Source: Laguncularia racemosa (lineage: Eukaryota > Streptophyta > Magnoliopsida > Myrtales > Combretaceae). From it: 64,000 nucleotides of DNA. The stretch spans positions 708,535-772,534 of the forward strand of contig JBBMOL010000243.1 of assembly GCA_037954665.1 (NCBI GenBank), written 5' to 3'. The notes beneath the pieces are model-generated. The model was not told the DNA's origin. It was given only the letters and a program-made list of their open reading frames with translations, and ran no database searches. The translations under genes were made by a program, and so were the position numbers. Shown in pieces: positions 12,460 to 23,537 of this stretch. Every line of letters begins with the position of its first letter. Position 1 is the first letter of the stretch.

Positions 12460-13361
12460 TGATGTGCCTAAAGGGGGGTCAAGCACAATCAACTAAAAAG
12501 GGAATGAATTGTCAATGATCAACCACGCCACAAACAAAGGAAATGACTCAAAATTCCTCAAGAAACCAAAATATTGATGAACAACAATATATGATATAAC
12601 GTTGATTGCAAGAATGAAAATGAAATGGGATTCAATTTCAATTCAAAATTCCTTCAAATTCCGAATCTTAGAACCCTAATTTCATAAGAACAAAAGTACA
12701 TAAAATAACTAAATCCTCACCAGATATGACTCACTAGTTTGGAATTAGGATCAACTTGTAATTTGTTGATATAACACACAACAAATCCAAGTCAACTCGC
12801 CACAATTTCACTAAGGAAATTGATAAGAGCAAATGCTTGAAAGAGTCACTCTCTCTCACGGCAAAGGGGGTGTATTTTCTCAAATGTTCAAAAAGCTCCT
12901 CAAAAACCCTAATTTGCAAGTATTTATACTTGCACCCTTTAGGGTTAAAATGACAAGAAAATCACAACTATGCCACTATAAGGTGGCCGGTCCTAAAGGC
13001 AAAATTACAACCAAATAAAATGTCCCATAAAGTTACAAAATAAATGGTTCAAACATAAATTACAAGTAAAGAAAATAATCTTCGACAGGCTAGCTTCATG
13101 ATGGAATCGTCGGTTCAACTCATCGCCGGTTTAGGTCGGTCCATAGATAACCCACAAGCTGAGTCTTAGTGAGTTTATCCATCACCTTGTGAAACCAAAT
13201 ACGCATACCTGTTGGAATATACAATTCATGAATAAGATAAAAGAGGTTAGATAATAATTTATTCGAGGTTGATCTGCTTGAAATGGGCCCTCATTGCCAA
13301 GATTTGAAATCCTTCAATTTTTGTCCTAATGATAGGTCTTGTCGGATTTTGATTCCCATCA
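12460..13361 (-). mobile_element. Solo LTR L (relative of element C LTRs)
   Basis: A 902-bp LTR on the minus strand, TGATGGGAATCAAAATCC (from 13,361) to the GGCACATCA edge at 12,460. It is flanked by a perfect 5-bp target duplication TTAAA (12,455-12,459 and 13,362-13,366). It has the family TATA dyad at 12,916-12,933 and the 32-bp terminal inverted repeat at 13,330-13,361. No internal region: a solo LTR left by recombination between the two LTRs of a former element. Confidence 0.92.
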
Positions 13362-14744
13362 TTAAACAAGATAATTTAGGATAAACTATGATAGGTTACA
13401 ATTAGATAAGGTGAAATAAATGGAGATTTGATAGGTAAAATGGGTGAGCATGTACACATGAAAAATTAGGGCATTTAGACTGGTTTTTGCTTGATCTTTT
13501 ACATCAATTTCAAGTCATTTTCCTAGGTAAACATGACAAGATTAGGGTAAAATAGGATAGGATGTGATGGGGAAAAGATAAGATAGGATAATATAGTGTA
13601 ATAATACATGGAAATAACTAGGAAAATAACATGGATAAGATCATACATGTGCATTTGAATTGACCACTTCATATCCTTATCCAAGACATTTTCCTAAGTT
13701 AGACATGATGAGATTTAGATAGGATAAGATAAGATATGATGGAGATAGGATAAGATTAGAATAAGATATGAATTGATTTTTCAAAGGTAACTTTTGGAAA
13801 TTAGACTTAAAAGTGATGCGTACATGGGAAGGAGGAAAGTGGTCTGTTTGGGTGGGTTTTTCTTTATATTTTATGTAGTATTAGGTAATTAAGATGAAAT
13901 GATGAATTATAGGAAAAACTAGTTAAAATGAATTAAGATTAGGGGGTGATTTCAAGCTTAATTGATTAGGTTTTTCTATGTTAAAGTTTGGGAACTTCCA
14001 ATTTTGAGCATGTTCAAGGTTTGATTCATTATTGATTTGGATTTTATCTTACTAATCTAGGTTTTATAGTGTTAATCCTTGTAATTAGGGTAAGATTAAA
14101 TGAAAGTAGAAAGGAATTTATTCAAGTCAAAACACATTTTCTTGAATCTTCTAATCACCTACCAAAAGTTGACTTTAGCTAATCAAATTTTTAGATCCAA
14201 TACTTAAGGAATACTTAGAGCTGAGTATTGGTCCTACAGATAAAATTTGACCAAATTCCAATTTAGGCTACTAGGTGGAATTTTGATAATAAGAATAAAC
14301 CCTTGAGTAAGGAGTTCAATGGAAATCAATATAGTTGACAATTTTCAACTAAACTTTTACTAAGTTAAATCCATCAATTCTATTGGAAAAGAGTATCACA
14401 TAAATCTATAGCATCTTATCTTCCAAGTCTATCTTAAGTCATATTAAGTCTAAAATTTATTATTGTAAGTCTACTCAAGTCTTCATGGAGATGTCTAATG
14501 GAAGACATAAGTTACTAAGTCGAGTTGAGCTAATTAACTCAAGTTAACTTTTAATCTAGCTAAGTTGACTTAAGTTAACTTATAGTACATCAAGTCATCT
14601 CTAGCTCCTAGACCTTGCTTAGGTTCATTTAGAGTAATATCCTAAGTGTATTTTCCCATCTAAGACTTTTTTGATAAAATTTTGTCTAATGAAAATTTAG
14701 AGAGTTATAGCCTTAACACCAGAGGAGTGTTTGCTAGAATTTAT
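13362..14744 (+). repeat. Decayed LTR DNA with GATAAG-rich segment
   Basis: 13,380-13,780 is rich in GATAAG/GATAGG words (for example around 13,563-13,590 and 13,718-13,770). 14,150-14,730 matches the minus strand of 55,370-55,800, including the repeated aagttgactt words and a stretch around 'atctctagctcctag'. It lies immediately upstream of element E gag and is the best candidate for the end of E's 5' LTR, but neither the LTR edge nor a primer-binding site was found. Confidence 0.45.
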
Positions 14745-15823
14745 TTAGTGTAACAAGTATTTTGATGGCAACACGAGGATTGGATGTCCTAAGTTGAAAG
14801 GTCATTTAAGGCCTTTAAGGTGGCACACAATCTAAGGGTGAATTATGGCACATATTTACTAAGGCTAAGAGCATGGACATGATGGGAATCCAAGAGTGAG
14901 ACTACTATAATGAAGGTACTTTCAAATATGAATCCTTGGACCACCATTTTTTAGAGAACCTACAAGCTAAATATAATGAGGATTTATTTGCCATTTAGTC
15001 AAGAGGCCAAGACAAATCAATATGAGGTTGAGTTTAGTTGATTATTGTAGTTTACTCTTTTAGAATATCTACAAAGTGACAAGTTTAAAATGCACATATT
15101 TGCAAAAAGGTTAGATCTTGAGATGCGAAGGAAGTTAATAGAATTTAAGGTTGTACTTTCAAGAGATAGTGGAGAAAGCTAAAGTTCAAGAGAATGCTAA
15201 GATACAAGAAGCTAAGACCTTAAGGAGCAAGGTAAATGACTTTGGAAAGAGACCACATGATGGGCCAAGACATGGCAAAAAGAATAAGAAGTTCATACGC
15301 CCCTATAATTTCATTCTAACTAAGGTGAGGCTAGTGGATGTCCCACCTATTCTATGCTAAAAGTGCAAGGGTAAGCATTACACTAGAGAATGCCCGCTAT
15401 TAAGGAACAAATGCTACTATTATAGGGAGGCCACACATTGTATATAGATTTCCCCAAGAAGAATATTGCGACTTGTTTCTACTGCAAGCAAGTTAAGCAC
15501 TTGTTGGCTAATTGATCGTAGTGACAGCACATAGTGACATTAGCAGCTAAGCCCTTGCAGATTATGAGAAGATAAGTGGCCATTAAGAATGGAAATGGAT
15601 AGAGCAGTAATGGTAATCATGTGAACATCGCCATTAATATTGCGTGGGTGTACAATCTTAAAGGAGCATGGGAATGCAAAGCTTTTGAAGAAGAGGAGCT
15701 TACAACATTCGATGCTAATAGTACCACTGATACATAGTTGGTTGTAAGTATGTACTTGAACTTGAATTCTACTTTCCCTTTTTCCTCTAAAGAGTCAAAT
15801 GTTAAAAGACACAAAAACAAATT
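14745..15823 (+). pseudogene. Element E gag remnant (fossil chromovirus)
   Basis: Heavily broken gag of the old plus-strand element. Fragments keep the order seen in plant chromovirus gag: a stretch ending FKMHIFAKRLDLEMRRKLIE (about 15,085-15,140), a basic linker, then a zinc-knuckle remnant around 15,357-15,400 in which Cys, Cys, His and Cys are present but one residue is missing between the second Cys and His and a stop lies inside. A second, poorer knuckle follows near 15,408-15,440. Stops and frameshifts are frequent, so no product is expected. The rest of the element resumes at 31,524 after solo LTR D. Lineage is inferred from the chromodomain and polypurine tract at 52,200-52,369. Confidence 0.65.
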
Positions 15824-16160
15824 TGATGTGCCTAAAAGGGGATTAAGCACAACCAAAATAACCCAAATATCAACCTTAAAATACAAGATCAAATTCTGTT
15901 CAAAAGAGAGACAATTTGCATGAACCCTAATTGATGGTTGATGAATCAAATGATAAAATCAAGGAGATGAAATCCATAAAGATGATAATCCTTAATTGAA
16001 TCAATTAACCAACTTAAATTCCAAGAGAATCCTAATCAACAATAAACAAATTCAAACAGTGATCCTCTTCACAGCAAAGAAATTCCACGCCACAAGTGTA
16101 ATGACAAATTGATGGTATTAACAAGTGCTAAAAACCAATCAGTTATGCAATGATAATTTA

Positions 16161-17184
16161 TGATGTGCTCAAAACCAAGCCCAAGCACATGCAAATGAAT
16201 CAAAGAAACAATCTCAACTCAAGCATATGAACCGGTTCAATTGGATTAGGAAATTGCGTGAACCCTAAAGGAAATTTAATGAAATCCAAAGGTTCAAAGA
16301 TGCAATCAACAATCCAACAAGGATAAACTTCACCAATTAACAATAAAAACGAGTGAAATCCATGTGAATTACACCAAGATGAAAAGTTTCAATTCAATGA
16401 TTCTCCTCTTTCCACAATGAAAATTCACGTCAACAATGATTCAATAAAATTGATGATGATAACCAATGCTAAAAACCTTTCAATCTTATAACATGATAAT
16501 TGATCACAATTGCAATCAAAATTTGACCAAGAACATCCAAATCAACCCTAGATATGACTCACTAGTGATGAAAAGGAAACACAACAAAGAAGAAATTGAT
16601 ATTACTCACAATTGTCCTTTGTTGCACTCGCCACAATTCCAACTCTTGGAAATTGAAATTGATAAGAGAAATTGGATCTAGGGAAACCTTAAGCCCTCTC
16701 ACGAAAATGTGAAGATAATTCTGAAAAAAAAATTGGCCTCCTCAAACCCTATTATGAGCAAGTATTTATACTTGCTACCCCTAGGGTTAGAAAATGATCA
16801 AAAATTACAAGTATGCCACTTTTAAGGTAGTCAGTCCTAAATGGAAATTACAATAAAAATGAAAGTGTCTCAAAAGGAAAAAATACAACATAAAATAGTC
16901 CATAGAACAATTACAAAGTACAAAAATATCATAAGTCTTCATGAGCCAATGCTTCGAAATGGAAACAATCGCAACGGGTCTTTGATTGTAAATCTGAAGA
17001 TGTCTTGTGTCCATCAACTAGTGTAGGACATATTGGCATCCCATGGAGAATTATAATTGTACCTGTAAGATTATTTCTCAAATATTTATTAGAATAAAAG
17101 ATATAAAGTAAAAATATAAGCGATTTGGACCATCAGCTAAATCTAATTTTGAAGGTATAGGCAGTGTCGGAAAATTTCTCACCA
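16161..17184 (-). repeat. Element B 3' LTR
   Basis: 1,024 bp, nearly identical to 29,825-30,847. It carries the TATA dyad GCAAGTATTTATACTTGC at 16,758-16,775. The edge at 17,184 reads CACCA where the partner LTR has CATCA, a single transition. Confidence 0.93.
16758..16775 (-). promoter_or_regulatory. TATA box inside an 8-bp-arm dyad
   Basis: GCAAGTAT-TT-ATACTTGC: perfect 8-bp arms around a 2-bp centre that includes the TATA box. The same dyad is at 30,420-30,437, 31,103-31,120, 34,657-34,674, 12,916-12,933, 46,513-46,530 and 51,434-51,451. Confidence 0.8.
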
Positions 17185-17195
17185 TCTCCTCGGGC
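17185..17195 (-). other. Element B polypurine tract
   Basis: On the minus strand GCCCGAGGAGA directly abuts the 3' LTR. The identical 11-mer abuts the 3' LTR of element C (51,000-51,010), which ties the two elements to one lineage. It primes plus-strand DNA synthesis in LTR retrotransposons. Confidence 0.85.
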
Positions 17196-17463
17196 TTCTG
17201 AAAGATTTGCCCTCAAATCTAGAAGATCAGTTTTGGAATTGAACCCTAATGTCTCTGTTGACCTGCTCTTTTGGCTATCAAATGTAGTGGAAGTAGTTCT
17301 GATCTGTTCCTGAAACTAATGTACCTTAGATGGAGTCATTGGTGATAGAACTATGCGAGACTCGCCCATACTGAACATGTAGGTGCTTCTAAACCCATCA
17401 TGTAACACCTACCAATCAAACAACTAAGGTCGACCCAACAGCAAATGGAATGCATGCATAAGG
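17196..17463 (-). pseudogene. Element B protease 3' part and pol-end tail
   Basis: Continues the protease frame that stops at 27,111 where element A inserted. Across the join the minus strand reads Cys-Asp-Val then Ile-Leu-Met-His-Ala, and proceeds to LLLGRP and VLHDGF, matching ILLGNPW and VLHDGF in element C. Two stops occur near LLLGRP. After a short spacer comes DLLDLRANLSEARGD, which parallels DLLDLRTNLFRPEE of element C and, from family knowledge, resembles the last residues of chromovirus pol. The polypurine tract follows at once. Confidence 0.8.
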
Positions 17464-17468
17464 ATTAC
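17464..17468. other. Target-site duplication of element A, left copy
   Basis: ATTAC, identical to 27,111-27,115 on the other side of element A. Confidence 0.95.
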
Positions 17469-17689
17469 TGATAAGTCGCAAAATACCCTTATCTAGAGTA
17501 ATGAAATTGTGCTTTATTGTTGAATTTTTAAATGATTTGTTGAAGAAAAGGATGCTTAATGGAATGAATGTTAATTTCAGGATCTTCTAAAGTATTTTGG
17601 AGCTAAGGGAAGGAGTTTTGAAGAGTCGGATCAAGTTTGGAAGGAATTGGATACAATACATGTGAAGAAAAGAATTCTGGAAAGTACAC

Positions 17690-17945
17690 AAGCGATATAC
17701 ATGCCCATGTACTTTGCTTGTGTATACTGAAGTGGATGTCTGGAAAGTACACGATCAAAGTACACGCCCATGTACTTTGCTCGTGTATCTAAGTTTTGCT
17801 GCTGTTCAACAATGTTTCAAATACACGACCAATGTACACTCCCATGTACTTGCTCGTGTATATTCACATAAGGACACTTGGAAGCAAGCATGAGATACAC
17901 GAATGAGATACACTACTCGTGTATCTGCTCGTGTATGTATCCAAC
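17690..17945 (+). promoter_or_regulatory. CACG/CGTG dyad cluster upstream of the LTR TATA box
   Basis: At least five inverted pairs such as tacacga...tcgtgta and gtacacg...catgtac are packed into 255 bp ending just before TATAAATAG. The 3' LTR has the same cluster at 25,906-26,155 but lacks one ctgctcgtgta unit present here near 17,924. A role as paired transcription-factor sites is inference. Confidence 0.6.
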
Positions 17946-17955
17946 CTGGTACATG

Positions 17956-17964
17956 TATAAATAG
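17956..17964 (+). promoter_or_regulatory. LTR TATA box of element A
   Basis: TATAAATAG, also at 26,164-26,172 in the 3' LTR and in inverted form at 35,599-35,607 in fragment F. Confidence 0.75.
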
Positions 17965-18908
17965 ATCGTTAGTTGCCCTAGAACGGAAGTTATGAATTTT
18001 GTACTTGCTCTAACTCTCATAACAGTAGGGGGAAGAAGATTCTATCAATTCCAGAGGAGATTGAAGACCTACGAATAAGAAGATTCTATCTTTAAAGGTT
18101 GTGACTATGAATCTTATTTATTCTTCCCGTAATTGCATTTCTTTTGTCCAATTTATGGAGGAGTAGACCCTAAATCTAGATTTTATTCGAAACTTCTCTG
18201 TCATGTGATGAAGATTTGGTTTTTAATGCAAAGTTGTTGACTTTCTTATGATTAATTGCATGCCCTTCAATTGTTTCTTAGATTCATAGATCCGGAATAT
18301 GAATTTATGCATGATATCATATTAGTTAATTGAGAAATTGCTCTTATGATTAGATTTAATGCAATTAATGAGATTTGATTGTTCTTCTAGAGATAGGAAA
18401 CAAGAGTCTTCTGTTTACATCGATTATTTTGATGTGAATTCATGTGCTTTATGCAATTTTAGGTTGCTATTAACTAAGGAGAGATCCTATTTGATAAACC
18501 TAGGATTAGATAGGTTAATATACTTGAGAAAGTAGTTAACTTGACTAGAGAATTCGACAGTATAAGAAGTCAACTACGCCAATCTTCATAAATCTAATGA
18601 ATTACATGATAGAGAAGGAGTAGAATAAGATCTAGGTTGCTTTTGTTAATTGATAAATCTTCCGAACCATTGTTGTTAGTGAGTTATTAGTTTTAAGATT
18701 AGAGTAATTAAGTTTCAACCAACATATTTAAGCGGCGGTTAGATAATAGGAACGGAGTTAGTACTAGTAGTTGGTGTATCTTTGAGGGACGACCTTGAGC
18801 TTACTCGCTATATTACGCTACGATAGGTGCGCTTGCCTATTGTTTCGTAGTAAGATTAAGAACAAGAATTCAATTTATTAAAACTAGGATTGGCAACGAT
18901 CAAGTTTT

Positions 18909-18926
18909 TGGCACCGTTGCCGGGGA
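18909..18926 (+). other. Element A primer-binding site (tRNA-Asp type)
   Basis: TGGCACCGTTGCCGGGGA starts six bases after the 5' LTR. It is complementary to the 3' end of plant tRNA-Asp except for one base (the usual form has TGGCGCC). tRNA-Asp priming is typical of Athila elements. Confidence 0.88.
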
Positions 18927-19049
18927 TACGCCAATATTAGAAACACTTTTTACTTATTAAATTAACCAATTTATTTATTTCTTATCTTTTTTCCCTTTTC
19001 TTCCTGAGAATTTGGAGCTCATAATTGATTTGTTTTATGTTTACAGTGC
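18927..19049 (+). other. Element A leader between primer site and gag
   Basis: AT-rich leader. A 'tttatgtttacag' stretch just before the gag ATG looks like a splice acceptor but no matching donor was identified. Confidence 0.5.
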
Positions 19050-20555
19050 ATGACCAGAAGTCGCTCCAAGGAACTTGCTGTTTTTAATCCTGAGCCAGAG
19101 AAAATTATTTGTCGTTATCAGAAAAAGCAACACTCGACTGAGTCAACATCATTTGGTATTCAAGGAGAATCACTAAAGGAAGAAATGGCTGATCAAGTCA
19201 ATAATCGTGCTCAAGAGCTGAATCAAGGAAATGTTGTTGTGGATCCCCCGAATCATCAACTGGTTGATAATAGAGATGGCCGAGTTAATGAGCCACCTAG
19301 AACCAATTCTGATTTTACCAGGCCAAACTTGATAGGCGTTAGCTCTAGCATAGTCCATCCTCGAGTGGAGGCAAATAATTTTGAACTTAAGCCTGCCGTG
19401 ATTCAGATGGTGCAGCAATATACTCAATTTGATGGTTTACAGGATGAAGATCTAAATGCGCATATCCAACTTTTTCTAGAGATATGCGATACCTTCAAAT
19501 TTAATGGAGTTAGTGATGATGCGATCCGCCTCAGGCTCTTCCCATTCTCTTTGAAAGGCAAGGCTAAGCAGTGGCTAAATTCTTTACCGAGGAACTCCAT
19601 TACTACATGGCAAGGTCTGATTAAGAAGTTTATGGACAAATTCTTCCCTCCTTCAAAGACCGCTAAACTTCGAGCTGAGATTTAATCTTATCATCAGTAT
19701 GACATGGAGACGTTGTATGAAACCTGGGAGAGATTCAAGGACTCAATGCGAAAATGCCCACACCATGGGATCCTAAAGTGGCTTTAAGTTCAGATATTTT
19801 ATAATGGGTTGAACTATCAAACGAGACAAACAGTAGATGCCGCAGCTAGTGGCACCTTGAACCATAAAACTCCTAAAGAAAGTTTGACTCTTTTTGAAGA
19901 CATGGTCGCGAATAATTATGAATGGTCACATGGTAGGGGCAGAGAAAAGAAGGTGGCATGCATTCTTGAAGTGGATGTGGCTACTTCTATCATGTCTAAA
20001 GTTGAGGCTTTATCTAGAAAGATCGACAGGCTGGCTATCTCACAACATCAGCTGGCTATTGTGGAACCCTCAGGTGGTGAGGAAGGGCAAACAGAGTAAG
20101 TGGATTATTTGGGAAACCCAATTCGGCCCCAGAACAATCCATACAGCAATACTTATAACCTAGGATGGAGAAATCACCTAAATTTTTCTTGGACTAACAA
20201 CAGTAATATTCAGAAGGGCAATCCGAATCCTCCACCAGGTTATCAGAGACCAATGGTCCAGAGTTCCAAATCGCCACTTGAAGATCTCCTCACAAAATTC
20301 ATCAAAGATTCAGAAGACAAACATAAGTCTTTAGATTTGATTCTGAAAAATCAAGACTCAGCTCTGAGGAATCATGAGGCATCAATACACAATCTTGAAA
20401 ACCAAGTCGGTCAGATAGCTAAGCTTCTGTCAGAGAGATCTCAAGGTTCACTACCGGGAAACACGAAACCAACCCTAGAGAACATGTTAAAGTTGTCACA
20501 TTACGAAGTGGTAAGGAACTACAACCAAAGGTTCAAGAAGAAGAGAGTCGAGTGA
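19050..20555 (+). pseudogene. Element A gag, Athila type, broken
   Basis: The capsid-type polyprotein that packages element RNA. The frame starts at ATG 19,050 and carries the gag core with QWLNSLPRNSITTWQ and FPPSKTAKLRAEI (about residues 170-211). It then continues through LYETWERFK and CPHHGI (19,712-19,770) to a proline/asparagine-rich part with NPYSNTYNLGWRNH and an Asn/Gln coiled-coil-like stretch with HNLENQVGQIAKLLSER (about 20,388-20,440). In-frame stops occur at 19,683, 19,785 and 20,097, and a frameshift near 20,490 moves the LRSGKEL motif to the pol frame. The WERFK and PHHG motifs are characteristic of Athila gag. Not functional. Confidence 0.88.
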
Positions 20556-22039
20556 CTAAACCAGCAAAAGAACAAGTAGTTCTCAAAGAAGGGGGAAAGC
20601 ATTCAGAAAAATCACCTAAAGAGAAATCATCACCTCCATTAATCCCAGAATACAAGCCCAATGCTCCTTATCCAGCACGACTCAAGAAGAACAAAACAAA
20701 TGAGCACTATGGCAGATTTTTAGAGATATTCAAGCAATTGCATATCAACCTTCCACTGGTTGAGGCATTATCACAAATGCCACGATATGCAAAATTTTTG
20801 AAAGAGTTGCTATTGAACAAAAGGAAGCTTGAAGAGTTCTCCACTGTAACTTTAGGAGGAGAATGCTCTGCGGTAATTCAGAACAAACTCCCAAAGAAGT
20901 TAAAAGATCCTGGGAGCTTTACCATCCCTTGCCTGATAGGGAATTTATCTGAAGAACGGGCATTGGCTGATTTGCGAGCCAGCATTAATTTGATGCCATA
21001 CAAGATGTTCCAAAAATTGGGTATTGGAGAGCCGAAACCGACCAAAATGAGTCTTCAGTTAGCCAATCAATCAGTCAAATTCCCAAGAGGAGTAGTTGAA
21101 GATGTATTAGTGAAGGTGCAGGACTTCATCTTCCTGGTGGATTTCGTTTTCCTTGACATGGAAGCAGATGTGGAGGTCCCTCTTATATTGGGGAGGCCAT
21201 TTTTGGCTACTGCTAGAGCCATAATTGATGTTGAGGATGGGAAGTTAGTGTTGAGAATGGGAAATGAAGAGGTCATAGTGAAAATGCTTGACGTCCTTAG
21301 ACAAAGCCTGCACCATGATGATACATGCTACGCAATCAACTACCTTGACTTTGCAGTTTCGGATTCATTGCAAGACTTGTTGATTAGTGATGCATTGGAA
21401 TTGTGTTTGATGAATGGGGAGAAAGAGCAACCTGAAAATATGGTGATTAAAGCAGTTGTCAATCAGCTCAATAACAATCCTGAGTTAAGAGAAGAAAAAA
21501 GCTTTAAAGATATGAATAGATCCACCATTCAGAGATTGAAACCTTCAATTGAGGAACCACCTGAGCTAGAATTGAAACATTTGCCAGACTACCTTCAATA
21601 TGCATTTTTGGAAGAAGATTCTAAACTTCTAGTCATAATTGCATCAAATCTGGATCGAGATCAGCAGGAAAGGTTATTGCATGTCCTGGGGCAACACAAG
21701 AAAGCAATTACATGGAAAATTTCATATATAAAGGGGATTAGCCCATCGTTTTGTACACACAAAATTCTGATGGAAGATTGTGTCAAGCCAGTGGTACAAC
21801 CACAGCGCCGACTTAATCCAAATATGAGAGATGTTGTAAAAAAGGAAGTCATCAAATTGCTTGATGCAGGAATGATCTACCTAATTTCTGATAGCTCATG
21901 GGTGAGCCCCATTCAAGTAGTTCCGAAGAAAGGCGGTATGACAGTGGTACAGAATGAAAAAAATGAACTCATCCCGATGAGAACTATCACTGGATGGAGA
22001 GTTTGTATAGATTACCGCAAGTTAAATGATGTAACTTGA
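20552..22039 (+). pseudogene. Element A protease and RT N-terminal part
   Basis: Open frame of about 495 residues, one frame off gag, that really begins upstream at LRSGKEL. Order: basic linker, ALSQMPRYAKFLKELL, the retropepsin region with ASINLMPYKMFQKLG and LILGRPFLATARAIIDVED, a spacer, then the RT N-terminal motifs WVSPIQVVPKKGGMTVV and WRVCIDYRKLND. The protease active site should read Asp-Ser/Thr-Gly but reads Asp-Leu-Arg here (about residues 139-141), so the protease is dead even though the frame is open. A TGA at 22,037-22,039 ends it where the homologous element H has an Arg codon. Confidence 0.9.
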
Positions 22040-22567
22040 AAGGATCATTTTCCTCTTCCATTTGTGGACCAAATGCTTGAAAGGTTAGCTGGTCATGCAT
22101 ATTACTGTTTCCTCGATGGGATGTCTGGATATTTTCAGATTCCTATCGCACCCGAAGACCAGGAAAAGACGACATTCACATGCCCTTTTGGGACCTTCGC
22201 TTATCGACGCATGCCTTTCGGATTATGTAACGCTCCAGCCACCTTTCAGCGATGCATGATGGCTATTTTTGAGGGTATGGTAGGAGACAAGATGGAAGTA
22301 TACATGGATGATTTTTTTGTTTTTGGGAATTCTTTTGATGAATGTCTACACCATCTTGAGTTAGTGTTGCAACGTTGTGAAGATACTAACTTGGTCCTAA
22401 ATTTGGAGAAGTGTCATTTTATGGCAAAAGAAGGTATTGTTTTGGGTTATAAAATCTCCAAGAAAGGCATTTTCAAGGTGAATGGCCAAAGGCTTAAGCA
22501 TTACTTTGGGGACAAAACAGTTTTGAAAGAAAAGGAGGAGCTGAACCGCATTCTCATCTCCATTTGA
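22040..22567 (+). pseudogene. Element A RT fused to integrase C-terminal tail
   Basis: Same frame as the protease ORF, after the TGA. It keeps RT palm motifs LERLAGHAYYCFLDG, FGLCNAPATFQRCM and the catalytic YMDD (VYMDDFFVFG). After GIVLGYKISKKGI the sequence jumps without a frame change to FKVNGQRLKHYFG, which in element H is the end of integrase (TFKVNGYLLKHYYEG). About 1.9 kb encoding the RT thumb and connection, RNase H and nearly all of integrase is missing. The junction lies at about 22,469-22,472 with only two or three bases of shared sequence. Confidence 0.92.
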
Positions 22568-22610
22568 GCTCCACCAGTTCATTACGTCGAGCTAACGACG
22601 TTAAACAACA

Positions 22611-22637
22611 GCGCTTCTTGGGAGGCAACCCATGTTG
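22611..22637 (+). other. Conserved hairpin 3' of pol in element A
   Basis: A GCGCTTCTTGGGAGGCAACCC segment contains a TTGGG/CCCA stem with an AGGCAA loop. Element H has the matching hairpin CATGGG-AGGCAG-CCCATG at 43,093-43,110. Position shortly after the integrase end is the same in both. Confidence 0.65.
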
Positions 22638-23004
22638 CTTAGGTAAATTTTCTTCTCTACTCTTTACTTTCTTTATTATCACCCATTGTTTTGGAATAAC
22701 TTTTGCAAGACAGCAAGCTACAGAGGGGCTAACCAAGTTTGGATTCTATGAAAGTCACCTTAATAGAGCTTCTTTTAAGCTTTAAGTGTAGGAAAATTCA
22801 GGATGGGAGACCTTTTCAAGGGAGTGCAAGATGAAGTGATGACAGATATGTACTTTGATTTGCACAACCGGGTACACTAGTGGTGTATCCGATTTCTCAC
22901 ACATGCTAGAGGGTGTCTAAATTGACTTTGCAATACAAAAGGGGAATACGTCATGGTGTGGCCTCCCGTGCACTTCAAAAAATGCTCATTGTGTACATAT
23001 TAGA
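22638..23004 (+). other. Element A 3' region before the palindrome array
   Basis: Non-coding. It contains one isolated dyad, gggtacactagtggtgtatcc, at about 22,870-22,890. No protein family recognised in the short frames. Confidence 0.5.
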
Positions 23005-23334
23005 GATACACGAATAAGGTACACGCTCGTGTACCTAATCGTGTATCTGACCCATAGAACACCCCCTTTATTTACATGAACAAGGTACACGCTCGTGTAC
23101 CTGGTCATGTATTTGCTCACAGAATGCTCTCCCATGATACATGAACAAGGTACACGCTCGTGTACCTGGTCGTGTATCTAACCCTCAGAATGCTCTCCCA
23201 TGATACACGAACAAGGTACACGCTCGTGTACCTGGTCGTGTATCTAACCCACAGAATGCTTTCCCACGATACACGAACAAGGTACACGCTCGTGTACCCG
23301 GTCGTGTATCTAACCCACAGAAAGGAATCCAAAG
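23005..23334 (+). repeat. 66-bp tandem array of nested palindromes (5 copies)
   Basis: Units start at 23,005, 23,071, 23,136, 23,202 and 23,268. Each unit is a 43-bp near-perfect inverted repeat plus a spacer. The outer arms are GATACACGA and TCGTGTATC, and the inner arms GGTACACG and CGTGTACC flank a CT centre (for example 23,215-23,232). Units 2 to 5 are more alike than unit 1. A related single dyad follows at 23,335-23,378. The array ends 17 bp before a TATA box. Confidence 0.93.
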
Positions 23335-23394
23335 TACACGACCAAAGTACATGACCGTGTACTTTGGTCGTGTATCTATTTTTTCTGCTCGTAT

Positions 23395-23401
23395 TATAAA
23401 A
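23395..23401 (+). promoter_or_regulatory. Candidate internal TATA box of element A
   Basis: TATAAAA followed by GGAC lies directly downstream of the palindrome array, repeating the dyads-then-TATA arrangement of the element's own LTR. It is followed by a pyrimidine-rich, ATG-free stretch that could be a first exon. Confidence 0.55.
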
Positions 23402-23424
23402 GGACTCCTCACTTCACTCTGCCA

Positions 23425-23537
23425 TTTACACGACCCATTCTCCATTCGTGTATTTGACCCACTCACTCCCACTTTACTCCTCTATAACGTGGTTGTTCTT
23501 TCCACACCATAAATTTCTTCCGTTTCAAGGATTCAAG
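23425..23537 (+). other. Putative non-coding first exon
   Basis: No ATG occurs between the TATA box and the donor site at 23,538. The stretch is C/T-rich, as expected for a plant leader. The start is only estimated (about 30 bp downstream of TATA). Confidence 0.4.

Larger units (their letters stand above)
17469..18902 (+). repeat. Element A 5' LTR
   Basis: 1,434 bp, TG...CA. It contains a cluster of CACG/CGTG dyads (17,690-17,945), a TATA box at 17,956-17,964, a probable transcript start and leader downstream, and the tail ending ATTGGCAACGATCA. Short open frames inside have no protein match. Confidence 0.95.

Noticed and set aside
23005..23334. CRISPR-like array
   Set aside because: Units are tandem with no unique spacers, and this is plant retrotransposon DNA.
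23117..23472. Repetitive frames through the 66-bp array (WVRYTT-type repeats)
   Set aside because: A 66-bp unit is divisible by three, so open frames on both strands repeat automatically.
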